DNA of 64,000 nt from Desertivirga arenae (GTDB taxonomy: Bacteria > Bacteroidota > Bacteroidia > Sphingobacteriales > Sphingobacteriaceae): positions 248,001-312,000 of the forward strand of contig NZ_JAFEWE010000003.1 in assembly GCF_017355785.1 (NCBI RefSeq). Reading direction: 5' to 3'. Numbering within the stretch: the stretch's first letter is position 1; every line of letters starts with the position of its first letter. The notes below the pieces were generated by a model that saw nothing but the letters and a program-made list of their open reading frames with translations, was not told the DNA's origin and did no database searches. A program made the position numbers and the translations under genes. Positions 45,513 to 55,014 of this stretch are shown one piece after another.

Positions 45513-46082
45513 TCAGGATAGATTTTTAGCAATATATAGAATGTGATTCGCGGCATCGTTTATATTATTGGCCATATAATCGGGCTTTCGAAATTCATTC
45601 ATATACCATTCCGTTTCATTACCGTTATCAATCAGGATGCTCTTACACCCTGCACTATTTCCAGCTTCTACATCATGAAGAATATCACCTATCATCCATG
45701 ATTTGCTTAAATCGATATCGAAATCTTTTGCTGCTTTAAGGAACATACCCGCCTTTGGTTTGCGACAGTTACAATCCATGGCATATTCTTTTACTGTACC
45801 GTCGGGGTGGTGCGGGCAGAAGTAGAAACCGTCCAGTTTAACTCCTTTCGACTGCAATAGTTGCCCAAGCTTTTCTTTTACTAAATCTAAAGCTTCTACT
45901 TTAAACAGGCCTCTGGCTACTCCGGCTTGATTGGAAATTATAATAAGCAAGTAGCCTTTTGCCTGTAATTTCTTAAGACCTTCAATTGTGTTGTCTTGTA
46001 AAACAATTAATTCCGGATCTACATTGTAGGGTACATCCGGAATTAAAGTACCGTCTTTATCTAAAAAAACCGCAGAGTTCAT
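45513..46082 (-). CDS. gmhB: D-glycero-D-manno-heptose-1,7-bisphosphate 7-phosphatase
   Basis: A HAD-superfamily phosphatase of 189 residues. The nucleophile motif is FLDKDGTLI (Asp8, Asp10), followed by IISNQAGVARGLF, a CPHHPDG...CNCRKPKAG zinc-binding loop and MIGDILHDVEAGNSAGC. The loop cysteines match GmhB rather than the histidinol phosphatase. It acts between the two HldE reactions. Spacing to hldE is 7 bp and to the SDR gene 8 bp, so all three are one operon. The first pathway gene, gmhA, is not in this window. Confidence 0.93.
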   Translation of the reverse strand: MNSAVFLDKDGTLIPDVPYNVDPELIVLQDNTIEGLKKLQAKGYLLIIISNQAGVARGLFKVEALDLVKEKLGQLLQSKGVKLDGFYFCPHHPDGTVKEYAMDCNCRKPKAGMFLKAAKDFDIDLSKSWMIGDILHDVEAGNSAGCKSILIDNGNETEWYMNEFRKPDYMANNINDAANHILYIAKNLS

Positions 46083-46090
46083 GTTAGATA

Positions 46091-46819
46091 TTATGGCCAG
46101 GATGTTTCCAAAGCAGGAATCACCATCAGCTCAGGTACTACACTGTCGGTGTTATTTTGCAATAACTGTTTAATTTGGATAGCCACGTTCTTTGGATCCT
46201 GAAGCACCTCAGGGTTAATATCCGGAAAACGATCCAATAAGAAAGGAGTGCGCATTCCACCTGCAATTAAACCGGTAACTCTAACCCCAACTTTACGAGC
46301 TTCTGTAAACAGCGCTTGTGTAAAGCCTCTTAGGCCCCATTTACTTGCGTGATAAACAGAAGCTTCTGTCCACGCTCTTAAAGCTGCTGTAGATATAATA
46401 TTAATAATATACCCACTTTTTTGTTCGCCCATTACGGCTAAACCAAACTTTGATGTTAAAAACGGACCTCGTAAGTTAACTTTCATTGCCGCGTCCCACT
46501 CGGATACTTCAAGTTCTGTAATTGCTTTTGTGAAATCGATCCCCGCATTATTGATCAATACATCAAAGGAGCCATATTCCTGTTTAATCTCGTTGATCAC
46601 CTGCTCGACACTTTTTTCGTCGCTTAGGTCTAAACGCTTAAACGCAACCTTTTGACCAGCTTTTGTAAGTTCAGCAGCCAGTGATTCTGCCTTTTCAGCC
46701 TGAATATCACCAATTACTACAGTCGCACCCGCTTCTGCCAGGGTTGTTGTTATTTCTTTTCCGAGGCCTTGTGCACCTCCGGTTACTAATACAGTTTTTC
46801 CTTCTAATGTGTTGTTCAT
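46091..46819 (-). CDS. Short-chain dehydrogenase/reductase
   Basis: A 242-residue classical SDR. It has the cofactor motif TGGAQGLGKEI near the N-terminus, the catalytic Ser in IISTAA and the YxxxK pair YHASK, with NNAGIDF. The ligand specificity is not predictable. It is the second gene family member in the heptose cluster, upstream of gmhB, and may modify the sugar or a lipid acceptor. It is not the extended-SDR epimerase HldD, which has a different motif set and length. Confidence 0.87.
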   Translation of the reverse strand: MNNTLEGKTVLVTGGAQGLGKEITTTLAEAGATVVIGDIQAEKAESLAAELTKAGQKVAFKRLDLSDEKSVEQVINEIKQEYGSFDVLINNAGIDFTKAITELEVSEWDAAMKVNLRGPFLTSKFGLAVMGEQKSGYIINIISTAALRAWTEASVYHASKWGLRGFTQALFTEARKVGVRVTGLIAGGMRTPFLLDRFPDINPEVLQDPKNVAIQIKQLLQNNTDSVVPELMVIPALETSWP

Positions 46820-46929
46820 AGTTTTTGCTAATTGCGAAAGCCTCCTGCTTACGCTTTTTTATTTTTTAAAGTATCGGGTTGTTAATATTAGTTGTTTTTG
46901 AATGAGTTCCAATTCAGATTCTAGGCAGA

Positions 46930-48234
46930 CTAGGCCGCCTGACTTTTCTTACTAATTTTGATCTTAGGTTGCAGATCGAGGCTGGATTGGTAGTTAGCCA
47001 TCAGTACGCGTTCGTAAAGGTTACCTGTCATCCTTGCAATGTTCTCCCAGGTGAACATTGAATTCACACGTTTCAGAGAATTAACCTTCATGCTTTGAAG
47101 CAATTCTCTGCTTGAAAGTATTTTCTCAGCTTTTTTCGCCAGCGAAGCAGGATCGTTGGGAGCCACAAGGAAGCCGGTTTTACCATCAACAACGCTGTAT
47201 TTAATACCACCAACTTCAGAACCGATTACAGGAGTTCCGCAGGCCATTGATTCTAACGGAGTAATTCCAAAAGGCTCATACCAGGGAGTGGTTATGAAAA
47301 TATCAGCTGCAGCATAAAAATACTTCAAAACATTCCTGTTCTTGCGGCCTACAAACGTTACGTTTGCAGCTACACCTTTTTTCTCAGCTAGAGCTTGCAA
47401 GCGAGCAATTTCAGGGCAAGCCAGGGGATCAGGCGCATCAGTTTCCCCTCCTACAATAACAAGCCTTACATTTTCTGTAGTACTACAAAGGTATTCCAGC
47501 GAGCTGATAACATTGTCTACGCCTTTTCTAGGCACCATTCTTCCTAACTGAAGAAGTATCTTCTCGTTAACATCGAGATTAAGGAACTTACGAGCTGCGA
47601 TCTTATCCACCGGATAGAATTCCTGCGGACTAAAACCACAAGGTATTACAGTGATCTTCTCGGCTAGTGCCCCGTAAAGGTTAATAAGGTCTTCTCTATC
47701 CTGAGGGCATTCAGCAATAATTTTGTCAGCTTTTTGAATGGCCTCTTCTTCAATGAAGAGACGTTCGATGGGGAATTTATCCTGATCTTTCTGATGGATC
47801 TTTCTAACTTGTCCAAGGGCATGAAAGGTTACTACAAATGGAATTTCAAGAATTTCTTTAAGCTCCATAGCAACCTTCGCCGACATGAAAAAATTAGCGT
47901 GGATGAGGTCGTAAGTGTTCCTCTCAGCGACCATAAATTCAAGCATGCTATTTCTGAATTCAGGCATGTACTGGAGTAGCTCCTCCTTTGCCACAAACGC
48001 AACAGGGCCAGCTTTAACATGGATCACCCTGATTCCAGGCAGCCAGTTTACTACTTCCGGTAACTCCGCATTATCCCAGCGGGTGAAAATATCAACGAGA
48101 TGATCTGTCTTTGCAAGGAATTTAGCTAATTCGGCCACATATACATTTTGTCCTCCACTATCTACTCCCCCCAGCGTCGCCAAAGGAGATGCATGCTCAC
48201 TAATAAAAGCAATTTTCTTCTTCATGTTTTTCAA
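46930..48234 (-). CDS. Glycosyltransferase family 4
   Basis: A 434-residue GT-B fold enzyme. KKIAFISEHASPLATLGGVDSGGQNVYVAELAKFL is the donor-domain start seen in MshA and sucrose-phosphate-synthase-like GT4 proteins. The E-x7-E motif is in EPFGITPLESMACGTPVIGSEVGG, with VPCGFSPQEFYP and GRMVPRKGVDNVISSL. It likely works in the cytoplasm on a nucleotide-sugar donor. Spacing of 25 bp to the upstream GT and 110 bp to the SDR gene suggests the cluster is transcribed leftward from about 49.3 kb. Confidence 0.9.
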   Translation of the reverse strand: MKNMKKKIAFISEHASPLATLGGVDSGGQNVYVAELAKFLAKTDHLVDIFTRWDNAELPEVVNWLPGIRVIHVKAGPVAFVAKEELLQYMPEFRNSMLEFMVAERNTYDLIHANFFMSAKVAMELKEILEIPFVVTFHALGQVRKIHQKDQDKFPIERLFIEEEAIQKADKIIAECPQDREDLINLYGALAEKITVIPCGFSPQEFYPVDKIAARKFLNLDVNEKILLQLGRMVPRKGVDNVISSLEYLCSTTENVRLVIVGGETDAPDPLACPEIARLQALAEKKGVAANVTFVGRKNRNVLKYFYAAADIFITTPWYEPFGITPLESMACGTPVIGSEVGGIKYSVVDGKTGFLVAPNDPASLAKKAEKILSSRELLQSMKVNSLKRVNSMFTWENIARMTGNLYERVLMANYQSSLDLQPKIKISKKSQAA

Positions 48235-48259
48235 TATTTAGATCAACACCTGAAATCCT

Positions 48260-49294
48260 CTAGGCTTCGGATTCGATGTATACAGGTCTTTTTTGTGAAG
48301 CTGTGCGGCTTATTACCTGATTAAAAGTTTCTTCCCAGTCGCGGGCAAACCGGCTTATATTAAATCGGTCTTGCGCAATCTTCTGTCCTTCCGCACCTAA
48401 TTGTTTTGCCAAACCCGGGTTTTTCAAAAGCTCATTCATTTTATCAGCCAAATAATTTATATCTGTATGAACATATCCTGAAACACCGTTTTGAATCACA
48501 GTTACCAATTCCGTTGTTGCCAACCCTACTACAGGTATACCCATGGTCATAGCTTCGCAAATTGAAAGTCCAAGACTTGTGTACCGTATCGGGTTAAAGA
48601 AAAAGCGGTATTGACTTATAAATTCCGGCAGTTGCTGATGTTTAACTTCTCCAAGGCCAAGTTCTTCAGCTCCCATCCCTACTAAATCAAGCGGAACTCT
48701 TTTCTTGAGCTCTAGAAAAACATCCAGACCCAAGCGGCGACCTCGTTTTTGTATATTGTTGATTACTACTATCCCTTTCTCCAACTCACCCGTATAAGTA
48801 GCTTTCGGAGCAACTACACCGTGGTCTATAACTCTCGTAGGTGTGCGATTGTTTTCCCACATTAAATTATTAAAGTGAGTTACGTGAACAATAAGCATAT
48901 TGGGATCATCAACAGGATGCTTAGTATCAGTCGGAACTTCACGTGGAGGATCATGCTCCAGGTATATTTTAGGTAGTTCTCTTTGCTCTGCAGTGAAAAT
49001 CTCGAACTGATCTTTAAGGTAGTTTTTGTGGGATTGAAATAGTATACAATCGAATTGAAGGTTTTTTACTTCCTCAACAGGAACTTCATGGACATTTTCC
49101 CCAAAAGGAAAAGTTGTTCCTTTGCCGTAATACCCTTCTGATTTATCTTCTTTAGTTGGAATATACAGATCGTAATTCCCTTGTGATAAGTAATATAAAT
49201 AGGTTCCGTGAATGTGCCAGGTGAATATCTTTGGACGTTTTTCTCTAGAATTATTGATCAGTGTGTTTTGCATAAGTATCTGTTGATAGTACAC
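48260..49294 (-). CDS. Glycosyltransferase family 4-like protein
   Basis: A 344-residue GT-B-like glycosyltransferase. The C-terminal nucleotide-sugar site is readable (FFFNPIRYTSLGLSICEAMTMGIPVVGLATTELVTVIQNGVSGYV), with the Glu of CEAM. The N-terminal half has HIHGTYLYYLSQGNYDLYIPT. It is the first gene of the leftward cluster. Frame starts at 49294 with MYYQQILMQN; a second Met (MQNTLINN at residue 8) is an alternative. Confidence 0.82.
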   Translation of the reverse strand: MYYQQILMQNTLINNSREKRPKIFTWHIHGTYLYYLSQGNYDLYIPTKEDKSEGYYGKGTTFPFGENVHEVPVEEVKNLQFDCILFQSHKNYLKDQFEIFTAEQRELPKIYLEHDPPREVPTDTKHPVDDPNMLIVHVTHFNNLMWENNRTPTRVIDHGVVAPKATYTGELEKGIVVINNIQKRGRRLGLDVFLELKKRVPLDLVGMGAEELGLGEVKHQQLPEFISQYRFFFNPIRYTSLGLSICEAMTMGIPVVGLATTELVTVIQNGVSGYVHTDINYLADKMNELLKNPGLAKQLGAEGQKIAQDRFNISRFARDWEETFNQVISRTASQKRPVYIESEA

Positions 49295-49452
49295 TCATAA
49301 CACTACTGTGGCTTTAAGAGTTTAAAAAATGAAGCAATTTTTCTTCACAATGCAAAATTTATGAACAAAAAAGAGTATAAATACTGGTTCGCATTACCTT
49401 AAAAAGACGTTTATAATTAAAAAAATAAAGGCTCTTGAAAGAAAAAGTCCTT

Positions 49453-51270
49453 CTAAATTTCTTCAAATTTAATTCCTAACTCTTTCAACAGAATTGAGGC
49501 ATTGAACGTTTTACACTCACCTTTCTTAATCTTATAATCGAAAAGCATTTCATTGTTCCTTACCTGAATATCGAAATAGAAATTTCTAATATAGCCCGGG
49601 TACTCATCTTCCAGTCTTGCAATCTGAAGGTCGTGGGTGGCCACTACACCCACAGCCTTTTCAGAAACCAGACGTTCTATTATGGCTTTTGATCCAAGAT
49701 ACTTGTCTACAGAATTTGTCCCTCTTAACATCTCATCTATCATAAAATAGACTTTGGAATTATTGCTGAGTGTTTCCAATAAAAGTCTCAGTCTATCTAA
49801 CTCCGCCTTAAAGGTCGAAGTACTTTCATTTAAGGAATCTTTAATTCTCATGTAGGTGAAGATTAACACATTACTCACTGTGACCTTCCTGGCACATACA
49901 GGTGCACCTGCTAAAGCTAATACACTATTTATACCGAGCGTTCTCAAAAAGGTGCTTTTCCCTGCCATATTTGACCCAGTGATTATATCTATCTTGAATT
50001 CATCATCCAATTGAAAATCATTTAAAACGCGTTTACTTTCCTCAAGCAAAGGATGTCCCAAGTCCTGTGCGCAATACGTATAACCATCGCCGTCGCTAAT
50101 AACAGGAAAACTCCAATCAGGATAATTCAGATGAAGGCCAGCAATTGAGACTAAGGCCTCTAACGTAGCAAGGTCATCAAAAACCTGTTCTACGCTTTCG
50201 CGATTATCACGCTTCCACTTTTCAATAGCTATAATTTGCCTTAGGTCCCAGGCAAAAAGAAAATTCAGTACCGGACCTACAAATATGTTAAAGCGATATT
50301 CCAGCTTCCCAGCTAACCCAGAAAGTTCTCTAAACCTTTTATGAAAAACTCTTTCCTTATTAGCCTTCAAACTTAAGGTTCTTATATATTCTGTATTAAA
50401 CGTCTCTTCCTCTACTCTTTCAAAAGCTTCAGCGTAATGGTACAATACCTTTCCTGCCTTCCCCACCAGTTGATCCGCACGATTTACCTTTGTCGCATTT
50501 AATAAAACTAACGTAATATTTATAAGTCCGGAAAGAATAGCGAGTGTTGTAAAAACAGGATGAAAATAAGCAGCAAGAATAAAAGTGGAAGTGGCCCACC
50601 CCGTAATTGCAATATAATTAATAATAAATGGTGAAATTGGTTCCAGGGGAGTATTAAGATAAACCAGCAACTTAGCAACCTCATTATCCTTATCCTCTCG
50701 GGCAAATATCAACTTCGCCTTAAACTCCTGCATCCACTCTTTCTTTGATGCAAGCTCCTTCAGTGCTTCTTGTCTTAAAAGTATTTCACTTGTTGAAGCC
50801 CTCTCCTTCAGCCAGTTGGAGAGCTTGCTATTTCCCGGGATGGTTGCACAACGATTTAAGAGATTATAAAGAGAGGCTTTTCCAAATATATCAAGGTCTG
50901 AAGTGTAAACGTGGAAATCATCAACAAAGGTCGCTCCGTCACTATAGATATTTTTTTGATTGATAACACACTCCACCTCATTCTGATTAACAATCTTCAA
51001 ATTCAAATAGAAAGCCTTCATCTTTTCGAACCTGGCCTGTCTGCTTACGAGAAATGCAAAAGCAATTATCCCTGACAGCAATGAAAGCTCGGTCAGAACT
51101 ACACTTTCGGCCTGGACAGATTCATATATTGCAGCAATGACCCCGGCAATGACAAAAAGCCGGAGAAATGAATAAGTATTAACCAATTTTGCAAAGTGTA
51201 GAGCACTCTTTTCTGCCTTATCTATTTGCTCCTTATAAAAATTAATAGAAGATGTTGAATTCATGTTCAC
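49453..51270 (-). CDS. Membrane-anchored MutS-family ATPase
   Basis: A 605-residue protein with a complete MutS-type ATPase at its C-terminus: Walker A GSNMAGKST (432-440), Walker B VYFMIDEMLRGTNS (507-520) and ATHDLQIARLE. The N-terminus differs from MutS and MutS2. Hydrophobic segments at about 33-78 (IAGVIAAIY, LSLLSGIIAFAFL) and 217-258 (IAITGWATSTFILAAYF, TLAILSGLINITLVLL) suggest membrane insertion. There is no mismatch-recognition domain and no Smr domain. The function is unknown. A Smr-containing protein is divergently encoded 126 bp away. Confidence 0.85.
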   Translation of the reverse strand: MNMNSTSSINFYKEQIDKAEKSALHFAKLVNTYSFLRLFVIAGVIAAIYESVQAESVVLTELSLLSGIIAFAFLVSRQARFEKMKAFYLNLKIVNQNEVECVINQKNIYSDGATFVDDFHVYTSDLDIFGKASLYNLLNRCATIPGNSKLSNWLKERASTSEILLRQEALKELASKKEWMQEFKAKLIFAREDKDNEVAKLLVYLNTPLEPISPFIINYIAITGWATSTFILAAYFHPVFTTLAILSGLINITLVLLNATKVNRADQLVGKAGKVLYHYAEAFERVEEETFNTEYIRTLSLKANKERVFHKRFRELSGLAGKLEYRFNIFVGPVLNFLFAWDLRQIIAIEKWKRDNRESVEQVFDDLATLEALVSIAGLHLNYPDWSFPVISDGDGYTYCAQDLGHPLLEESKRVLNDFQLDDEFKIDIITGSNMAGKSTFLRTLGINSVLALAGAPVCARKVTVSNVLIFTYMRIKDSLNESTSTFKAELDRLRLLLETLSNNSKVYFMIDEMLRGTNSVDKYLGSKAIIERLVSEKAVGVVATHDLQIARLEDEYPGYIRNFYFDIQVRNNEMLFDYKIKKGECKTFNASILLKELGIKFEEI

Positions 51271-51396
51271 GTATCAGGGATAGTGCCGCTACAAATGTCT
51301 AATTTATTACAGAAAATCTGCGCTGAATATTTTACTACTGTTTACCTTCGCTAAATATCGTCTCGTTTCGGCGGGCGTAATAGACGAAAGTAACAT

Positions 51397-52341
51397 ATGG
51401 AATATAGATTAGGAGAATTTGTACGGTTTGTTGAAGAAAAACGCGAGGGTTATATTACACGTATCATAAACGATGAAATGATAGGCGTAACCGGAGATGA
51501 TGATTTTGAAATTCCGGTTTTAGCGAGTAAAGTTACTCGTGTTTATGGACGGATGGAAGAAGGTGTGGAAAGCCAGGTGGTTGCAGAAAAACCCATCAAG
51601 CCTGAAGATTTCATAGCAAAAGGTATTCACCTCGCAGTGGTCACAGATCCTAATAAAGGCTCTGTAGTTCATTTCCATGTAATAAATGAAACCTCATATC
51701 AACTTCTTTTATCCTTTAGCACGGAGAAAGATGCAAAACAGAGGGGCTTCTACGCAGGTATTCTTCAAGGGTATTCAACTGTAAAGGTGTATACGGCAAG
51801 CTTACCGGAGCTCAGCAATTGGCCTGGCTTTCAGTTCCAGGTAAGTTACTATAGCACCCAGGAAACAACGCTTCCAAAGCCACTGGTAATTAAAGAAAAA
51901 TTTAATGCTAAAGACTTTTCAGGGAGCAAAAAGCAGGTACCTCTTATGAAACAACAAGGTTGGATGATAAGGCTTGACGAAGAGGAATTAATAGTAGATG
52001 CAGAAAAACTTAAAGAAAGTTTCTTTAAGCCATCGGTAGAAAAAAAGGAAATAGCCAAGCCTGCAAAAGAAGTTGATCTGCACATTGAAAAATTACGTGA
52101 AGATTATCAGTTTTTAAGTAATCGAGAAATGTTGAAAGTACAAATGGATCACTTTAAAAAAGCTTTAGACGCAGCTATTGTTCATAAACTTCCTTCTATA
52201 ATCTTTATTCATGGCGTTGGCAATGGCACTCTTCGGCATGAAATTCAGAAGGTGGTCAGTAAACATCAGCAGGTAAAAACGTTTATGGATGCACATAAGG
52301 AAAAGTTTGGGTATGGTGCCACAGAAGTTGTTTTGAAGTAG
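51397..52341 (+). CDS. DUF2027 protein with C-terminal Smr domain
   Basis: A 314-residue protein. An N-terminal DUF2027 part (about 1-200) opens with YRLGEFVRFVEEKREGYITRI, a KOW/Tudor-like barrel. The C-terminal Smr domain (about 225-314) has VDLHIEKLRED and IIFIHGVGNGTLRHEI, the DLHG-like and HGxGxG motifs of MutS2-type Smr nucleases. In MutS2, Smr is fused to a MutS core. Here the MutS-like ATPase is the divergent neighbour. A DNA or RNA nicking role is inferred from the domain. Confidence 0.87.
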   Translation: MEYRLGEFVRFVEEKREGYITRIINDEMIGVTGDDDFEIPVLASKVTRVYGRMEEGVESQVVAEKPIKPEDFIAKGIHLAVVTDPNKGSVVHFHVINETSYQLLLSFSTEKDAKQRGFYAGILQGYSTVKVYTASLPELSNWPGFQFQVSYYSTQETTLPKPLVIKEKFNAKDFSGSKKQVPLMKQQGWMIRLDEEELIVDAEKLKESFFKPSVEKKEIAKPAKEVDLHIEKLREDYQFLSNREMLKVQMDHFKKALDAAIVHKLPSIIFIHGVGNGTLRHEIQKVVSKHQQVKTFMDAHKEKFGYGATEVVLK

Positions 52342-52391
52342 ACCGCGTTATTAATAATTACAGTTTCACCATCTATAAATTTAATTAATCT

Positions 52392-53492
52392 GTGAAAATA
52401 TCCTCAGTAGAAATTTATCGCTTCAGCATACCTATGGTTCCATTTTCAATCGCTACGGGAACCATGGATTATGCTCAAAACATTTTTATTCGGGTACAAA
52501 CAGACAAAAACATTTATGGAGTTGGTGAGTGTTCTGCCTTCCCTATGATAGTTGGCGAAACACAGGATACCTGCCTTGCTATGGCTAAAGAGTTTTCAGG
52601 TCTATGGATAGGAAAAGACCCTTTAGACATTAAAGAGCGTCTACTAGAGTTAGATTTATTTACAGCAAAAAACTCGACTATAAAAAGTGCCTTTGATATG
52701 GCACTTTATGATTTGGCAGCCAAGGATGCAGGAAAGCCGCTTTATCAGTATTTAGGAGGAACTCCCAGAAAAGTAGAGACAGACATAACCATAGGTATAG
52801 ATACACCCGGGCATATGGCGAAACAGGCTTTGAATTTTGTATCGAATGGAGCCAGGATCCTAAAGGTGAAGCTAGGGAAGAATGCTGAGGAAGACATTTT
52901 AAGGATCAAAAGCATACGAGAAGCAATAGGTTCTGGAATAATGATCAGGATTGATGCGAACCAGGGATGGGAACCGGCAGAGGTAAAGCATATCTTACAG
53001 GAATTAGCAGTTTATAACATAGAATTTTGTGAACAACCACTGCGAAGCTGGTATGACGACCTTCTGCCCGAACTTGTAGCAACCTCTCCTATCGCTATAA
53101 TGGTTGATGAAAGCTGTTATAATCATCATGACGCAAGAAGACTAATGAAACAGAAAGCTTGTAATTCCATCAACATTAAATTTTCTAAATCAGGCGGCAT
53201 CTCTGAAGCAATGGAGATCTATAACCTTGCCACAGAAATGAGTGTACCTTGTATGATTGGAGGCATGCTCGAAAGCAGGATAGCCTTAAGTGCTAAACTC
53301 CATTTTGCTTATGCCTGTCCTCAAATTAACTATTTTGATCTGGATACCTGCTTACTCGGTCATTTGGAAGATCCTTGTATCGGAGGAGCTGTATATAGCA
53401 ATTACCACCTTAGTATTAATGACAATCCAGGAATAGGCGCAGATGCATCCGAAACCTTTTTGAAAAACTGTGAATTAGTTAAAATTTGCTAG
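52392..53492 (+). CDS. L-Ala-D/L-Glu (dipeptide) epimerase, enolase superfamily
   Basis: The 366-residue enolase-superfamily enzyme has the base Lys pair in KVKLG, the metal ligands in RIDANQGW, EQPL and MVDES, the second lysine in NIKFSKSGG and the C-terminal MIGGMLESRIA signature. That is the dipeptide epimerase form, which converts L-Ala-D-Glu to L-Ala-L-Glu in peptidoglycan recycling. Start is GTG at 52392, since no ATG lies upstream. It lies 50 bp after the Smr gene. Peptide specificity can differ within the family. Confidence 0.88.
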   Translation: MKISSVEIYRFSIPMVPFSIATGTMDYAQNIFIRVQTDKNIYGVGECSAFPMIVGETQDTCLAMAKEFSGLWIGKDPLDIKERLLELDLFTAKNSTIKSAFDMALYDLAAKDAGKPLYQYLGGTPRKVETDITIGIDTPGHMAKQALNFVSNGARILKVKLGKNAEEDILRIKSIREAIGSGIMIRIDANQGWEPAEVKHILQELAVYNIEFCEQPLRSWYDDLLPELVATSPIAIMVDESCYNHHDARRLMKQKACNSINIKFSKSGGISEAMEIYNLATEMSVPCMIGGMLESRIALSAKLHFAYACPQINYFDLDTCLLGHLEDPCIGGAVYSNYHLSINDNPGIGADASETFLKNCELVKIC

Positions 53493-53496
53493 AAAG

Positions 53497-53727
53497 CTAC
53501 GATGCAGAAGGATTTAAACGGGGAGAATGGCGAAGTACAGATCGGATCGAACGGACTTTCTCTGTGAGGAATGACGAGCCCTTCTCTTTAAAATCCCGCA
53601 CATCTTCTGCACTTAGCTTATAGGTAACTTCAGATAAAGATCCCTGTCCATTCACTATGAACAGATACAGTGAGCCTTTACGTTCATAAAGGATAAACTC
53701 CCAATTTTCTCTTAGAACTTCTACCAT
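53497..53727 (-). CDS. Small hypothetical protein, 76 residues
   Basis: A basic-ended 76-residue frame (MVEVLRENWEFILYERKGSLYLFIVNGQGSLSEVTYKLSAED) with a beta-rich first half and a basic tail (VRSIRSVLRHSPRLNPS). The family is not recognised. It converges on the epimerase gene with a 4-bp gap and follows the ddl terminator, so it would need its own promoter in 53728-53820. Support is weak to moderate. Confidence 0.45.
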   Translation of the reverse strand: MVEVLRENWEFILYERKGSLYLFIVNGQGSLSEVTYKLSAEDVRDFKEKGSSFLTEKVRSIRSVLRHSPRLNPSAS

Positions 53728-53820
53728 CTAGCGGAATAAAGAAATGTGTTAAGCGAGGATGACAAGCCAATCCATTAATACGATTAAAGGGAACATTTGT
53801 TACAAAACGGAGCTTTACAA

Positions 53821-53848
53821 AAAAGGCCCGAAATATTTCGAGCCTTAA
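53821..53848 (-). terminator. Terminator of ddl
   Basis: AAGGC (53823-53827) pairs with GCCTT (53842-53846) around an inner palindrome CGAAATATTTCG (53829-53840). The minus strand then reads a six-T run. Confidence 0.85.
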
Positions 53849-53878
53849 AAATTCATTTATAAACTGAGTATGAACAGC

Positions 53879-54862
53879 TTACCCCAAACTAACTTCAAGT
53901 AATTCTGAATAAAAATCTTTAATAGTTCTACCTATTGCCCTTACTTGTTGAGGAATAATACTATTCTCGGTTTGACCAGGAACCGTGTTCACCTCAATAA
54001 AATAAAAGTCATTTGTTCCTTCCTCTAGAATATAATCAATGCGTACTACTCCGTTGCAATTCAGCTTTTTGTAAGCTCCTTCAACAATCCGCTCTACTCG
54101 CGCCTTCTCGTCATCAGACATGCGTCCCGGTGTAATTTCTTCAGAAACCCCTGTAGTATATTTTGCTTCAAAGTCAAAGAACTCTTTAGAACTAATAATC
54201 TCTGTAGCAGGTAGCACCTTTATTCCATCTCTGCCTTTATAAATCCCGATAGTAAACTCTCTTCCTTTAATAAACTCTTCTACAAGCACTTGAGAATCTT
54301 CGGCAAAAGCTTTATTTAAGGCTTCAGGCAACTCCTCGGCTGTCTTAACCTTGCTCATACCAATACTACTACCACCATTATTAGGCTTTACAAATACAGG
54401 TAACTTTAGATTGGAAAGTACCTCCTCAGCCGCCTGTGGATTATTCCCGAAAAGCTGTACGGACTTCGCAATGTTTAATTCAGGTACACCATTTACAACC
54501 GCTTTGGTGTACCCTTTATTCATGGTTATGGCAGAAGTTAAGGCATCACAAGTATTATAAGGAATATTTAAAAGATCAAAATAGCCCTGGAGTTTTCCAT
54601 CCTCGCCCGGAGAACCATGAAGTCCAATAAATACCCCGTCAAATGTAGTTCTGCTTCCGTTTATATTGATTGAGAAATCATTTTTATCAACAAAAGTCCG
54701 ACCTGTTTCATCCTCATAATACCAGCCGTCTTTGTCAACTATAATTTTATAAACGTTAAATTTATCTCTATCTAAATTCTTATCAATAACAGCTGCACTT
54801 TTTAAAGAGATCACCGACTCGTTGGTAAGTCCGCCTGTTACAAGAGCTATTGTTTTCTTCAT
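53879..54862 (-). CDS. ddl: D-alanine--D-alanine ligase
   Basis: Ddl joins two D-Ala for the peptidoglycan pentapeptide. The 327-residue ATP-grasp enzyme shows the N-terminal GGLTNESVISLKSAAVI, LHGSPGEDGKLQG, the ATP-binding loop VKPNNGGSSIGMSKV, VEEFIKGREFTIGIY and the metal site FYFIEVNTVPGQTENSIIPQQ. The N-terminal glycine loop is slightly longer than in E. coli. Its -7 element ends 6 nt before the ATG. Confidence 0.95.
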   Translation of the reverse strand: MKKTIALVTGGLTNESVISLKSAAVIDKNLDRDKFNVYKIIVDKDGWYYEDETGRTFVDKNDFSININGSRTTFDGVFIGLHGSPGEDGKLQGYFDLLNIPYNTCDALTSAITMNKGYTKAVVNGVPELNIAKSVQLFGNNPQAAEEVLSNLKLPVFVKPNNGGSSIGMSKVKTAEELPEALNKAFAEDSQVLVEEFIKGREFTIGIYKGRDGIKVLPATEIISSKEFFDFEAKYTTGVSEEITPGRMSDDEKARVERIVEGAYKKLNCNGVVRIDYILEEGTNDFYFIEVNTVPGQTENSIIPQQVRAIGRTIKDFYSELLEVSLG

Positions 54863-54867
54863 AATGG

Positions 54868-54875
54868 CAAAGATA
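54868..54875 (-). promoter_or_regulatory. -7 element of ddl
   Basis: TATCTTTG on the minus strand. The last base (54868) lies 6 nt from the A of the ddl ATG (54862). Confidence 0.65.
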
Positions 54876-55002
54876 CTGGAATTTGTGACTTAAGAATTAT
54901 GATTTACGATTGCATCGAGCTGCCAACTTCCAGCTAAAATCCAAACAATATATTCTGACCTCCCAACAACAAGTCGAACACTACAACTCTAAACTTATTT
55001 AT

Positions 55003-55010
55003 TAATTTTG
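55003..55010 (+). promoter_or_regulatory. -7 element of nuoA
   Basis: TAATTTTG ends 5 nt before the A of the nuoA start codon. Confidence 0.65.
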
Positions 55011-55014
55011 CATT

